Part shown: one piece after another, positions 50,966-59,933 of the stretch | How the letters are laid out: every line of letters begins with the position of its first letter | How positions within the stretch are numbered: position 1 is the stretch's first letter | DNA from: Flagellimonas_A sp039592695 | GTDB taxonomy: Bacteria > Bacteroidota > Bacteroidia > Flavobacteriales > Flavobacteriaceae | Direction of reading: 5' to 3' | DNA: 64,000 nucleotides | Assembly: GCF_039592695.1 (NCBI RefSeq) | Contig: NZ_JBBUTK010000001.1 | Location: 992,001 to 1,056,000 of the forward strand | The notes under the pieces: generated by a model | The model's input: the letters and a program-made list of their open reading frames with translations, nothing else | Database searches by the model: none | Told to the model about the DNA's origin: nothing | Made by a program: the position numbers and the translations under genes

Positions 50966-52377
50966 TTCTTTTCGTCGCCTTTTGTTTTGACAATTTGTGC
51001 CATGAGTTCTGCTTCAGAGGCCAACTTACCATTGGCATAAGCATAGGCCTGCATATGGCAAATACCGCGGCGTATTGGCGATATGAGGTCACATTTAAAA
51101 ATCAGGGTATCGCCAGGCACTACCTGTTGCTTGAACTTTACATTGTCTATTTTCATAAAATACGTCAGGTAGTTTTCAGGGTCTGGCACGGTGCTGAGCA
51201 CCAAAATCCCGCCTGTCTGGGCCATCGCCTCAATTTGCAGTACCCCAGGCATCACCGGTGCGCCCGGAAAGTGGCCCACAAAAAATGGCTCGTTCATGGT
51301 CACATTTTTTACACCGACCACATGGTTGTCCGAAAGCTCCAAAATCTTGTCGACCAATAAAAAGGGAGGTCGATGGGGCAGCATGTTCATGATTTGGGTA
51401 ACATCCATCAACGGTGCTTGGTTCAAATCATATTGGGGAACGTTGTTTCGCTTTTCAATCTTGATGATTTTTGCCAGCTTCTTGGCAAATTGCGTGTTTA
51501 CATAGTGGCCTGGTTTGTTCGCAATCACTTTTCCCCTGATGCGGGTGCCGGTCAGGGCCAAGTCACCAATAACATCCAACAGTTTGTGGCGCGCTGCTTC
51601 GTTGGGATGGTGCAGCGTGAGATTGTCCAGTATGCCATTGGGTTTTACGGATAGTTTTTTCTTGTTGAAGGCCTTCTCCAGCTTTTTCATGGTAGTTTCA
51701 GAGATTTCCTTATCCACATAAACAATGGCATTGTTCAAATCTCCACCTTTTATGAGACCATGTTCGAGAAGCATTTCCAGCTCATGCAAAAAACTGAAGG
51801 TGCGCGCAGCGGAGATTTCAGTCTTAAAATCGGAAATATGTTGTAACGTGGCGTTCTGGGTTCCTAAAACCTTGGTGCCGAAATCGACCATGGTGGTCAC
51901 CTGATATTCATCCGCAGGAATGATTGTTATCTCACTACCCGAGGCCTCATCTTTATAGGAAACCACATCTTTGACAACATACTCTTCACGGTCTGCATCT
52001 TGTTCTTCAATGCCAGCCTCCTCTAAGGCCTCGACAAAAAACTTTGAGGAACCATCCATAATCGGAGGTTCGGGAGCATCAAGTTCAATCAACACATTGT
52101 CAATATCCATCCCTATCAAGGCCGCCAAAACATGTTCTGAGGTCTGGATCTTGACACCGTTCTTCTCTAAGTTTGTGCCACGCTGGGTATTGACCACATA
52201 GTTGACATCGGCTTCTATAATGGGTTCTCCCTCTAAATCGACCCGCTTGAAAGCAAAGCCGTGATTCACAGCCGCTGGCATAAAGGTCATGTTCACATCT
52301 TCACCTGTATGAAGACCAACACCTTTTAACGTAACCGATTTTTTGATGGTTTTTTGCTTTACACTAGTTGTTATCAC
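50962..52377 (-). CDS. lpxC-fabZ: Bifunctional UDP-3-O-acyl-GlcNAc deacetylase / 3-hydroxyacyl-ACP dehydratase
   Basis: 471 residues. LpxC half: SVTLKGVGLHTGEDVN, IQTSEHVLAALIGMDIDN, PIMDGSS and the zinc motif LTLHHPNEAARHKLLDVIGDL. FabZ half, from about residue 325: LPHRPPFLLVDKILEL and the catalytic GHFPGAPVMPGVLQIEAMAQ. This fusion is characteristic of Bacteroidota. It deacetylates the lipid A precursor and dehydrates 3-hydroxyacyl-ACP, linking lipid A and fatty acid flux. It overlaps lpxD by 14 bases. Confidence 0.96.
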   Translation of the reverse strand: MITTSVKQKTIKKSVTLKGVGLHTGEDVNMTFMPAAVNHGFAFKRVDLEGEPIIEADVNYVVNTQRGTNLEKNGVKIQTSEHVLAALIGMDIDNVLIELDAPEPPIMDGSSKFFVEALEEAGIEEQDADREEYVVKDVVSYKDEASGSEITIIPADEYQVTTMVDFGTKVLGTQNATLQHISDFKTEISAARTFSFLHELEMLLEHGLIKGGDLNNAIVYVDKEISETTMKKLEKAFNKKKLSVKPNGILDNLTLHHPNEAARHKLLDVIGDLALTGTRIRGKVIANKPGHYVNTQFAKKLAKIIKIEKRNNVPQYDLNQAPLMDVTQIMNMLPHRPPFLLVDKILELSDNHVVGVKNVTMNEPFFVGHFPGAPVMPGVLQIEAMAQTGGILVLSTVPDPENYLTYFMKIDNVKFKQQVVPGDTLIFKCDLISPIRRGICHMQAYAYANGKLASEAELMAQIVKTKGDEKK

Positions 52378-53395
52378 CGTCAGTCTTTTTTTCTAGATCA
52401 GCAATTTGATTTACAATTCTGGGTAAGTTCTTAAAGTGTACATACGATTTATTGTAATCGCCATAATTCAGTGCCGGTGACCCTTGCAATACTTCATCAT
52501 CTTTGACATTTCGACCGATACCGGATTGGGCCTGTATCTTCACACGGTCACCAATGGTAATATGGCCCACGATACCTACTTGACCGCCTATCAGACAGTT
52601 TTTTCCAATCTTGGTCGATCCTGCAATGCCCGTTTGGGCTGCTATTGCAGTGTGTTCACCGATTTCTACGTTGTGGGCAATCTGTATTTGGTTGTCGAGT
52701 TTAACCCCTTTTCTCAAAATGGTAGAGCCCAAGGTGGCGCGGTCAATTGTGGTACCAGCCCCTACATCAACATTGTCTTCTAAAATGACGTTACCGGTCT
52801 GTGGCACTTTGCTGTATTCTCCGTTTTTATTCGGAGTAAATCCGAATCCGTCTGCACCGATAATCGCACCACTATGTATGACACAATTGTTGCCGACAAT
52901 AGTTTCGGAATAAATTTTTGCCCCCGCATAGATCAACACATCATTGCCGATAATGACATTGTCACCTATATACACATTCGGAAACACCTTTACGTTGTCA
53001 CCGATTTTTATGTTATCGCCCAAATACGAGAACGCCCCGAGGTAAAATCCCTCACCATATTGGGCAGTCTCTGAGATATACGATGGACTTTCAATGCCTA
53101 TTTTATTGTTCTTGACTTGATTGTAGTACTCCAACAATTTTGAGAACGATTTGTACGCGTCTTCAACCTTAATCAATGTTGTTGAAAGCGACTGTTCTGG
53201 TTCAAAATCTTTGTTGACAATCGTAATCGAAGCCTTGGTAGAATAAATGTACGGAGTGTATTTTGGGTTGGCCAAAAAGGTCAAAGATCCCTTTTCACCC
53301 TCCTCTATTTTTGACAGCTTATGTACGGCCGTGTCTGGGTTGCCATGAACTTCACCCTCTAAAATTCCCGCGATCTGGGTGGCCGTAAATTTCAT
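52364..53395 (-). CDS. lpxD: UDP-3-O-(3-hydroxyacyl)glucosamine N-acyltransferase
   Basis: 343 residues. N-terminal domain ATQIAGILEGEVHGNPDTAV ... LTFLANPKYTPYIY, then hexapeptide repeats (IGDNVKVFPNVYIGDNVIIG) and the LpxD-specific DNQIQIAHNVEIGEHTAIAAQTGIAGS with the catalytic His. Third step of lipid A synthesis. First gene of the lipid A operon. A palindromic repeat lies upstream. Confidence 0.96.
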   Translation of the reverse strand: MKFTATQIAGILEGEVHGNPDTAVHKLSKIEEGEKGSLTFLANPKYTPYIYSTKASITIVNKDFEPEQSLSTTLIKVEDAYKSFSKLLEYYNQVKNNKIGIESPSYISETAQYGEGFYLGAFSYLGDNIKIGDNVKVFPNVYIGDNVIIGNDVLIYAGAKIYSETIVGNNCVIHSGAIIGADGFGFTPNKNGEYSKVPQTGNVILEDNVDVGAGTTIDRATLGSTILRKGVKLDNQIQIAHNVEIGEHTAIAAQTGIAGSTKIGKNCLIGGQVGIVGHITIGDRVKIQAQSGIGRNVKDDEVLQGSPALNYGDYNKSYVHFKNLPRIVNQIADLEKKTDGDNN

Positions 53396-53466
53396 TCACT
53401 CTTAAGCTTTGGTTTTGAAAAAAAACCTAATGGGTTTTTCTCAGCCGCAAAAGTAAGAAAATTTAA

Positions 53467-53556
53467 CTCGATAATCGAGATTGGATGTCAAGACGCTCCG
53501 CTTGTGCCAAAATTTGCGGTCAGTTTCTATTTCAGTGTTCGGTGTGCTTACCTTAG
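53467..53556. repeat. Palindromic intergenic repeat, copy B
   Basis: CTCGATAATCGAG palindrome followed by AGACGCTCCGCTTGTG and a tail GTGTGCTTACCTTAGG. The tail supplies the stop codon of the HD-domain gene. Confidence 0.72.
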
Positions 53557-54792
53557 GTTCAGTTCACTAACGCTTGCCTTGGGGTAACAGAGATAATATT
53601 TCGTGGTCGTTTTTGAAAAAGCTTGCAACGCCAGATGGTCAGAAGCCTTCGCAACATCGATAATTGTACTATTTTTTTTCAAAATGTTGATGTTCTGATG
53701 TTCTAAATCGTAGGTCTTGTTGTCTATCTTACCTGAAAACACAAAATAACCACTCTCTTCATCACTTACCCCATAATTCTCAGCGACCCATTTTTGCTTC
53801 TCAGCTACCTTCCCCTCCTTAGCTGGCTTATTTCTGATCTTGATTTTCAGCAGTTTTCTATTGAGCAGCATTTTGCACAGCCTTGACAGTACTTCGTCGT
53901 CATGAAACTGCCAACGCTTGATGGCCGAAAGCACATCGACATCATCAAGAAAAGCAAATTTCTTCAGTAAATCTTCGTTCAATGGAACAGGTCCATCCTG
54001 CTTCAGAAAATACAACAAAGGCTCACTACAAGAAATATCGCTTCCTGCCTTCAATAAACTTTTCACGCGTTCTACAACTTTTATCAGCAATAATTCGGCC
54101 ACCAAACTGGTTTTATGCAAATACACTTGCCAGTACATGAAGCGGCGGGCCATCAAGAACTTCTCGACGGCATAGATGCCTTTCTCTTCGACCACTAAAT
54201 GGCCATCGGCCACATTCAGCATGGTGATGAGCCTTTCAGAATTGATATTACCTTCGGTTACTCCCGTATAAAAACTATCCCTTTTGAGGTAATCGAGACG
54301 GTCCATATCCAACTGGCTTGAGATCAGTTCGTTCATGAAGGGTTTTCGGTAATTGCCCTCAAAAATGGCGATGGCCATGTCCATTCCACCTCCCAAAGAA
54401 TCATTGAGCGATTTCATAAAACCCAATGAAATCTTTTCATGGCTGTTTCCCAAATAAATTTTTTCTTCCAGGGCATGCGAGAAAGGCCCGTGGCCTATAT
54501 CGTGCAATAAAATGGCACAGAGAAGTGCGTTTTCTTCCTCTGAAGAAATGGCAACCTTTTTATAGCGCAATACCTCGATGGCCTGGCGCATCAGGTGCAT
54601 ACTGCCCAAAGCGTGGTGAAACCGGGTGTGGTGCGCACCGGGATATACCAGATACGACATCCCCATTTGGGAAATCCTGCGCAAACGTTGAAAATAAGGA
54701 TGGCCGATCAGATTGTAGATGAATTCATTGGGCGTGCCAATAAAACCGTAAATTGGATCGTTGAATATTTTGAGCTTGTTGGTCTGCGCCAA
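53548..54792 (-). CDS. HD-domain phosphohydrolase (dNTPase-like)
   Basis: 414 residues. Start TTG at 54792, no ATG nearby. IFNDPIYGFIG and FQRLRRISQMGMSYLVYPGAHHTRFHHALGSMHL are followed by the HD core LLHDIGHGPFSHALE and LDMDRLDYLKRDSFYTGV. This is the SAMHD1/dGTPase-like family, probably a nucleotide phosphohydrolase. The C-terminus carries a conserved extra alpha/beta part. Divergent from porX across about 50 bases. Confidence 0.9.
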   Translation of the reverse strand: MAQTNKLKIFNDPIYGFIGTPNEFIYNLIGHPYFQRLRRISQMGMSYLVYPGAHHTRFHHALGSMHLMRQAIEVLRYKKVAISSEEENALLCAILLHDIGHGPFSHALEEKIYLGNSHEKISLGFMKSLNDSLGGGMDMAIAIFEGNYRKPFMNELISSQLDMDRLDYLKRDSFYTGVTEGNINSERLITMLNVADGHLVVEEKGIYAVEKFLMARRFMYWQVYLHKTSLVAELLLIKVVERVKSLLKAGSDISCSEPLLYFLKQDGPVPLNEDLLKKFAFLDDVDVLSAIKRWQFHDDEVLSRLCKMLLNRKLLKIKIRNKPAKEGKVAEKQKWVAENYGVSDEESGYFVFSGKIDNKTYDLEHQNINILKKNSTIIDVAKASDHLALQAFSKTTTKYYLCYPKASVSELNLR

Positions 54793-54844
54793 AAAAGTTT
54801 CGAGTTTAGGTTCAAAGTATCAAGTTCGTAAAGATAAACACTAT

Positions 54845-56389
54845 ATGAGTAAAATATCCATTCTATGGGTCGATGACGAGATTGACCTGTTGAAGCCGCA
54901 CATCCTTTTTCTAGAACAGAAAGATTACACCGTTACGACATGTCAAAGCGGACAAGAAGCTTTGGATGAAATCGAGCACACCACTTTTGATATTGTTTTT
55001 TTGGATGAAAACATGCCCGGCATTTCCGGTCTTGAAACATTGAGTGAAATCAAACAGTTGGATGCCACCCTGCCCGTGGTCATGATCACCAAAAGTGAGG
55101 AAGAGTATATCATGGATGAGGCCATTGGCTCTAAAATTGCCGATTACCTTATCAAGCCCGTGAACCCCAACCAGATTTTGTTGTCGCTCAAAAAGAGTTT
55201 AGACAACTCCCGTTTGGTGTCAGAGCGCACTACGGCCAATTACCAACAGGAGTTTCGAAAAATTGCAATGGACCTTTCTATGGTCAACTCGTGGGAGGAA
55301 TGGGTCGAACTCTATAAAAAGTTGATGTATTGGGAATTACGCTTGGAGGATATCGAGGATTCGGGCATGTTCGAAATTTTGGAATCCCAAAAGTCGGAAG
55401 CCAATGCACAATTCGGCAAGTTTGTCGATAAAAATTATCCCGATTGGTTTGAGGATGCTGACGGACCTGTCATGTCACATACACTGTTCAAAAATTGGAT
55501 CAAACCCGAAATTGAAGATACCCCTACCCTTTTGGTCGTGGTCGATAACCTGCGGTACGACCAGTGGTTGGCTTTTGAAGATGCACTATCAAGTTTTTAC
55601 CGGAAGAAAAAAGAACAGGCCTATTGCAGCATTCTGCCCACGGCCACCCAGTATGCCCGTAATGCCATTTTCTCTGGATTGACTCCGCTGGATATGGAAA
55701 AGCGTCACCCCAATTGGTGGAAGAACGATACCGATGAAGGGGGCAAAAATCTTTATGAAGCGGATTTTATGGGAGCACAACTGAAACGTCTGGGTATGGA
55801 CTTAAAATGGGAATACCATAAAATCAGCAGCTTAAAACAGGGTAAGCAACTTTCCCAAAACTTTAAGACCCAGAAGAACAACGACCTAACGGTCATTGTC
55901 TACAATTTTGTGGACATGCTCTCACATGCCAAGACCGAGATGGAAGTCATCAAAGAGCTGGCCAGCAATGACAAGGCCTACCGTTCATTGACCCTGAGCT
56001 GGTTCAAGAACTCCCCATTGTTGGAAATCATTCAACAGGCCCAGGCCTTGGACATGAAACTGATCATTACTACAGACCATGGCACCATCAATGTCAAGCA
56101 GCCTTCAAAAGTAATCGGCGACCGTGATACCAGCCTGAACCTACGCTATAAAACGGGCCGCAGTCTGACTTATGAAAACAAAGATGTGCTGGCGGCCAAA
56201 AACCCGCATACGATTCATCTGCCCAACATCAACCTGAGCAGTTCGTTCATCTTTGCCAAAAACGATTTGTTTTTTGCCTACCCAAACAATTACAACCATT
56301 ATGTGGGCTATTACCGCAATACCTACCAACATGGCGGGGTTTCGTTGGAAGAAATGATCGTGCCTTTTGTAGTTTTGGATGCGAAATAA
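54845..56389 (+). CDS. porX: Two-component regulator PorX (receiver plus PglZ domain)
   Basis: 514 residues from ATG 54845 (MSKISILWVDDEIDLL); a longer frame from 54761 is dismissed because it lies opposite the HD gene. Receiver domain with phospho-acceptor Asp in IVFLDENMPG and Lys in DYLIKPVNP; from about 200 onward a PglZ/alkaline-phosphatase-like domain with TPTLLVVVDNLRYDQW, SILPTATQYARNAIFSG and the metal site TTDHGTINV. PorX works with PorY and SigP to control Type IX secretion genes, and its PglZ domain is a phosphodiesterase on nucleotides. No porY or sigP in the window. Confidence 0.95.
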   Translation: MSKISILWVDDEIDLLKPHILFLEQKDYTVTTCQSGQEALDEIEHTTFDIVFLDENMPGISGLETLSEIKQLDATLPVVMITKSEEEYIMDEAIGSKIADYLIKPVNPNQILLSLKKSLDNSRLVSERTTANYQQEFRKIAMDLSMVNSWEEWVELYKKLMYWELRLEDIEDSGMFEILESQKSEANAQFGKFVDKNYPDWFEDADGPVMSHTLFKNWIKPEIEDTPTLLVVVDNLRYDQWLAFEDALSSFYRKKKEQAYCSILPTATQYARNAIFSGLTPLDMEKRHPNWWKNDTDEGGKNLYEADFMGAQLKRLGMDLKWEYHKISSLKQGKQLSQNFKTQKNNDLTVIVYNFVDMLSHAKTEMEVIKELASNDKAYRSLTLSWFKNSPLLEIIQQAQALDMKLIITTDHGTINVKQPSKVIGDRDTSLNLRYKTGRSLTYENKDVLAAKNPHTIHLPNINLSSSFIFAKNDLFFAYPNNYNHYVGYYRNTYQHGGVSLEEMIVPFVVLDAK

Positions 56390-56440
56390 GTCTCAGTATT
56401 TTTAGATGACTTTCCATTGAAAAGCAAGAAGTTTGGATAC

Positions 56441-56500
56441 AAAAGACAATTCGTGTAAGATTTTTTAAGTGATTAATGCCTTATACGAATTGTCTTTTTT
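56441..56500 (+). terminator. Long-stem terminator downstream of porX
   Basis: AAAAGACAATTCGTGTAAG pairs with CTTATACGAATTGTCTTTT around a loop of about 20 bases, followed by T. It lies 52 bases after porX and is symmetrical enough to serve the minus strand too. Confidence 0.75.
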
Positions 56501-56601
56501 AACCTAACTTGTTTTATTTGGTTTTTTCTAAAAAATCTGATTACCAACCAAACTATTAAAATTGCCAATAAAGCGAGAAAAATTTGCCATAATCCTACCA
56601 T
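56473..56601 (-). CDS. Possible 42-residue single-span membrane protein
   Basis: MVGLWQIFLALLAILIVWLV then RFFRKNQIKQ and a basic tail. An A/G-rich stretch (AAAAAAAGAAGAATCC) stands immediately before the ATG. The C-terminal codons run through one arm of the terminator at 56441-56500. It resembles no family with confidence. Confidence 0.35.
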   Translation of the reverse strand: MVGLWQIFLALLAILIVWLVIRFFRKNQIKQVRLKKTIRIRH

Positions 56602-56663
56602 GGATTCTTCTTTTTTTGATCAACAAAGAATTATTAGCTAAGTATTAAGCAACCCCACCATTA

Positions 56664-57278
56664 CTATTCAATATTATTATAAAATGTCTTGGGATAAAGA
56701 CAGTAGAATGACCAACCATCATCATCTTTTTTGAATATATGAGCCTGAAGCGAATCGAAAAACTCAACAAACATAATGGCATAGTTTCCTTTATCAGTGA
56801 ATACCGGAACAGAAAGCTTAATAGTCTGTTTGTCATTTTTTTTTGTCAGTTCTCTATCAATTAAACTTTTATTCCACTTTATACTTTTATCGCTTAGATT
56901 ATTTCTCATTGTGTTGAAATCATCTTCTGATATGTACTCACCAATATCGACCTGAATGAATGTTTTTTCAATATCCTTAAGCAAAGTTTCCTTTTTTTTA
57001 ATTGGAATACTTAGCTTTTTTATAGAATCCGTCTTTTTACGTGCTAAATTGAAATTGGCGTAATTCAATTGGCATTTGAAAATATCATTTGAAAAATAAA
57101 ACCTCGATTTGTTAACTATGTATGACTTCTTGTAAAAATCATAAGTGTCTAGTATTTCTAATTGCGCATTGACAATCTTGTACACATCTTTCATGTTTTG
57201 TGGCTCAACGTTTTGAGCTTTACACCCGATGCTTACTACGCTTAATAGAGATAGAATTATTTTAAACTTTACTTTCAT
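56664..57278 (-). CDS. Putative lipoprotein, function unknown
   Basis: 204 residues. Lipobox SIGC after a hydrophobic signal (KIILSLLSVVSIGC). The mature part is Lys-rich; the C-terminal strand region, YAIMFVEFFDSLQAHIFKKDDDGWSFYCLY, resembles the end of the protein at 57797 (KAVVEVGLSRSKLNGFSTIFCFDKYNDEWSV), suggesting a shared domain. It is A+T-rich. Its ATG overlaps the stop of the remnant ORF upstream (TAATG), so it was once translationally coupled to it. No function proposed. Confidence 0.6.
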   Translation of the reverse strand: MKVKFKIILSLLSVVSIGCKAQNVEPQNMKDVYKIVNAQLEILDTYDFYKKSYIVNKSRFYFSNDIFKCQLNYANFNLARKKTDSIKKLSIPIKKKETLLKDIEKTFIQVDIGEYISEDDFNTMRNNLSDKSIKWNKSLIDRELTKKNDKQTIKLSVPVFTDKGNYAIMFVEFFDSLQAHIFKKDDDGWSFYCLYPKTFYNNIE

Positions 57279-57508
57279 TATTTTTGCCCTTTCGCATTAT
57301 TTGTTGCTCTATTATTTGCATCACCTTCGGCTCTATTGGCATTTCGAATTGCCGTTTTTCTCTCTGAAGAAAGACTGTTAAAAGCATCTGTGCTTAAAAG
57401 CCCCCCGACCAAGCAAGATTTTGATAATAATCCTGATTATGGACATTCCTGTCCCAAAACCAAGAAAGTGTGTGATAAACCTTCAACAAACTGTCCCATA
57501 AAACTCAT
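57278..57508 (-). pseudogene. Coding remnant with one in-frame stop
   Basis: A single frame reads from MSFMGQFVEGLSHTFLVLGQ to ECP, meets TAA at 57439-57437, and continues SGLLSKSCLVGGLLSTDAFN to NNAKGQK before its stop. The second part is well composed and overlaps the lipoprotein start. The family is not recognised. A C-terminal tail of a larger secreted or repeat protein is possible. Alternatively the two halves are separate tiny ORFs. Confidence 0.45.
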
Positions 57509-57796
57509 GGTTGGTCAAAATTATGTATTACTACATTTATTAGTTCCATGCTTGGCAAAAAGCATTCAAAAGTCATTGGCAATTGTGATACCGCCCTCAA
57601 CAAACTCTATAAGACTGGCTACGGCCTTAGCTATAAAAATAAAATCTACTGTCAACATAAAATCCGTGTACCACTTATATGCCAAACATCAACTTGAGCA
57701 GTTCGTTTACTATTTGTGGAAAACAATCTTTATAAATTCAATAATTTAAAATCAGACAAATATTCCTTACAGAAAATACATTATTAAAGACTTAAG
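57509..57796. other. A+T-rich spacer with probable decayed coding sequence
   Basis: Minus-strand fragments such as FIFIAKAVASLIEFVEGGIT followed by stops suggest decay, but nothing continuous is readable. No promoter, repeat or RNA gene was found in it. Confidence 0.35.
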
Positions 57797-58423
57797 CTAC
57801 CATGTAGTCGTTGCAATTGATTCGGTAACTGACCATTCATCGTTGTACTTGTCAAAACAAAATATTGTTGAAAATCCATTCAATTTACTTCGGCTAAGCC
57901 CAACTTCAACAACAGCCTTTGTCCTATTTTTATTATACCATATTCTAGAAAAATCATAAAGTAAGTTAAATTTTTCAAAATAATCTCTGCTCTTTAGCTC
58001 GACTGTATCAGCCAATATTATGGTGTGTCCTTTTGTACTTAAAATTCCATCTAAACTTTTAATTGGTTTTGTTGGAAGAGACATGTCTATTATTTTTTTG
58101 AAAGCTTCCGGCAATTTGTTTTTTCCTGATTCATCAAAAGTGCTTCTCATAAATGGATAAATTGCTATAACCATTTTAGTATTGAGCAATGAATCTATCT
58201 CTACTTCCGCAGTATCGGTATTAGTGCTTTTTAAGGGTGGAGGTGGCGCTAACGGGAAACTTAGTTTATCAACGATTAATGATATTATTTGTTTGTCCTC
58301 TTTAGCGAGTTCTTGTAAATGGCATCGAATTGGTAATGAAAAAATCACCAAAAAAATGCATACCAACTTGAACTTACTTACAAATTTCAGAATTAGCTTC
58401 TGTAGTTCTTCTAAGATTGTCAT
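57797..58423 (-). CDS. Small exported protein, function unknown
   Basis: 208 residues if the ATG at 58423 is used, overlapping the zincin gene by 50 bases. A hydrophobic segment (LVCIFLVIFSLPIRC) about 20 residues in looks like a signal or lipobox (PIRC), so a TTG start nearer to it is possible. The mature part has a proline run (PLAPPPPLKS) and a C-terminal strand pattern like that of the lipoprotein at 56664. A+T-rich. Same strand and probably same transcript as the zincin gene. Confidence 0.6.
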   Translation of the reverse strand: MTILEELQKLILKFVSKFKLVCIFLVIFSLPIRCHLQELAKEDKQIISLIVDKLSFPLAPPPPLKSTNTDTAEVEIDSLLNTKMVIAIYPFMRSTFDESGKNKLPEAFKKIIDMSLPTKPIKSLDGILSTKGHTIILADTVELKSRDYFEKFNLLYDFSRIWYNKNRTKAVVEVGLSRSKLNGFSTIFCFDKYNDEWSVTESIATTTW

Positions 58424-59756
58424 AATATGTGTTTTTTTCTTTGCTCAGTTTTTTTGCGGCGTAACCAGAATCTCTTAGGCCATCCCATGCATACGACATA
58501 TAGTAATCTAATGCGAATTGATTTCCATCCAACTGTCTGAGGGCTGACGCTACCTTCTTAACATAGTTTTCTACCATATATGCATGATGAGCATCGTTTT
58601 TCCAGTTATAGTCTTTATCTTGATACTTTAGCGCCCATTTTTTATACCATGCATACAATTGTAGTAGTCTCGCCCTATTATTTGGATCAACGCCAGATTC
58701 ATATCTACTGACGTAGCGGTGCATTTCAGCGTGTAAGCCTTCATGTAAAATTAACGAAGCCAAACCTAGCGAACTCTGGTTAACATTTTCTATGGTTATG
58801 ATAATATTCTTTGGGTCAGTGCCATCGGTACAGGCTTCATCTGTACGTACACATTCACCAGTTCTCAATGTCAAATCGTATTGCGGGTCATCAATAAATG
58901 CTCCTATTGTCTTTTTAAACAGATTTCCGTTTAAAGATTTTAGTTTATTGTAAACACAAAGAGGCACACCAGTTAAATTGTTAATGACATTATCTTCAAC
59001 TGCATTGAGTTGCGTCTGCTCCCATTCGCTGAAATCAATTGATTCAAGACCCACTTTATTATGCCCGCCTCCCGGCAACATGCCGTCATGGCTCATGCTC
59101 TCCCATGTACATTCGGTCGAGACCGTGGTACGGTAAGGCTCACTTTCGCAGTGCCAATTCGGATCTGAGGCGAATCTGCTGCAGCTGTACCAATTTGTAT
59201 AGGTTCTTTCACATACAGGCCCACTACGAGAAGCTTGTTGTTTACCGTTCTTAGTACCTGCTACTTGGCCATTTTCTACGCGGTTTTCAGAAAGTACATT
59301 GCCATCGAGCTCTAATATTCGCAACCACCCTGTATATTGATGCCAACCAGGAAAAACCTCTTGCTCGTTTAGCCAATCAGCATCTACCTCAAATTCAAAG
59401 GCGTGCCCTAAAATATTACCATTGTCGCTCTGCCTCAAAACAAACTTTCGCGTTGTCAACTCATCAGGTTTCATTGAAAAAGTATAGTAGGTGATTTTTA
59501 AAGCTGCATCATATCTTTTCAATGCCCTGTCAAAATCAACATCATCCAACATCGAGGCACCCTTATTGGTTTCTATGACTTTATTCGACAACTTTTTGAC
59601 AGAGTTTTGCAGTTCAGTATCTGCTGAAAGAAAAATAACCTTTGAACTTGAAGTCGCTATGTCATGTATGCCCTCATCGGGTGATATTGTCTCTTCTTGC
59701 TCGCAAGCTAAGTTTATGACAAGAAAAATAAGGAAATAAAATTTTAGTTTTTTCAT
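58374..59756 (-). CDS. Lipoprotein with putative zincin (HExxH) domain
   Basis: 460 residues from ATG 59756 (signal FYFLIFLVINLAC with lipobox LAC); a longer frame to 59822 is unlikely. The middle has a cysteine-rich part (CERTYTNWYSC ... WHCESEPYR ... ECTWES, about 165-205). Near residue 338 LHEGLHAEMHRYV gives an HExxH zinc site, and KNDAHHAYMVENYV about 50 residues later could provide the third ligand, as in SprT-like zincins. Bacteroidota proteins with this tail often occur among polymorphic-toxin-like secreted proteins. Two small exported proteins follow and could be immunity or accessory factors; that is inference. Confidence 0.68.
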   Translation of the reverse strand: MKKLKFYFLIFLVINLACEQEETISPDEGIHDIATSSSKVIFLSADTELQNSVKKLSNKVIETNKGASMLDDVDFDRALKRYDAALKITYYTFSMKPDELTTRKFVLRQSDNGNILGHAFEFEVDADWLNEQEVFPGWHQYTGWLRILELDGNVLSENRVENGQVAGTKNGKQQASRSGPVCERTYTNWYSCSRFASDPNWHCESEPYRTTVSTECTWESMSHDGMLPGGGHNKVGLESIDFSEWEQTQLNAVEDNVINNLTGVPLCVYNKLKSLNGNLFKKTIGAFIDDPQYDLTLRTGECVRTDEACTDGTDPKNIIITIENVNQSSLGLASLILHEGLHAEMHRYVSRYESGVDPNNRARLLQLYAWYKKWALKYQDKDYNWKNDAHHAYMVENYVKKVASALRQLDGNQFALDYYMSYAWDGLRDSGYAAKKLSKEKNTYYDNLRRTTEANSEICK

Positions 59757-59882
59757 AATGGGTCTCAATTTAAAAGTTGGGTTGAATAATTTGAAAAAGT
59801 CGTTTGATGAATACAATATCAAATATAGAATATTTTCTATATAAAAGAACTAATTTTCTCAGTATTTCGATAAAAAGAGCGT

Positions 59883-59916
59883 TTTGGTAGTGGTTGTATA
59901 GAAAAAAGTATCTTTG
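59883..59916 (+). promoter_or_regulatory. Promoter of the HTH gene
   Basis: TTTG, 22 bases, TATCTTTG (exact TAnnTTTG), 17 bases before the ATG at 59934. Confidence 0.62.
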
Positions 59917-59933
59917 TTAGAAATTTGACTTAT

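Noticed and set aside
54761..54844. N-terminal extension of PorX
   Set aside because: It overlaps the divergent HD gene; the receiver domain begins directly at ATG 54845.
56473..56601. TatA-like interpretation of the tiny membrane ORF
   Set aside because: The single span is similar in position, but the FG hinge and amphipathic helix of TatA are absent.
57336..57749. Plus-strand reading frame of 137 codons
   Set aside because: It runs opposite the remnant ORF and decayed spacer, has implausible composition and no start context. The minus-strand reading explains the sequence better.
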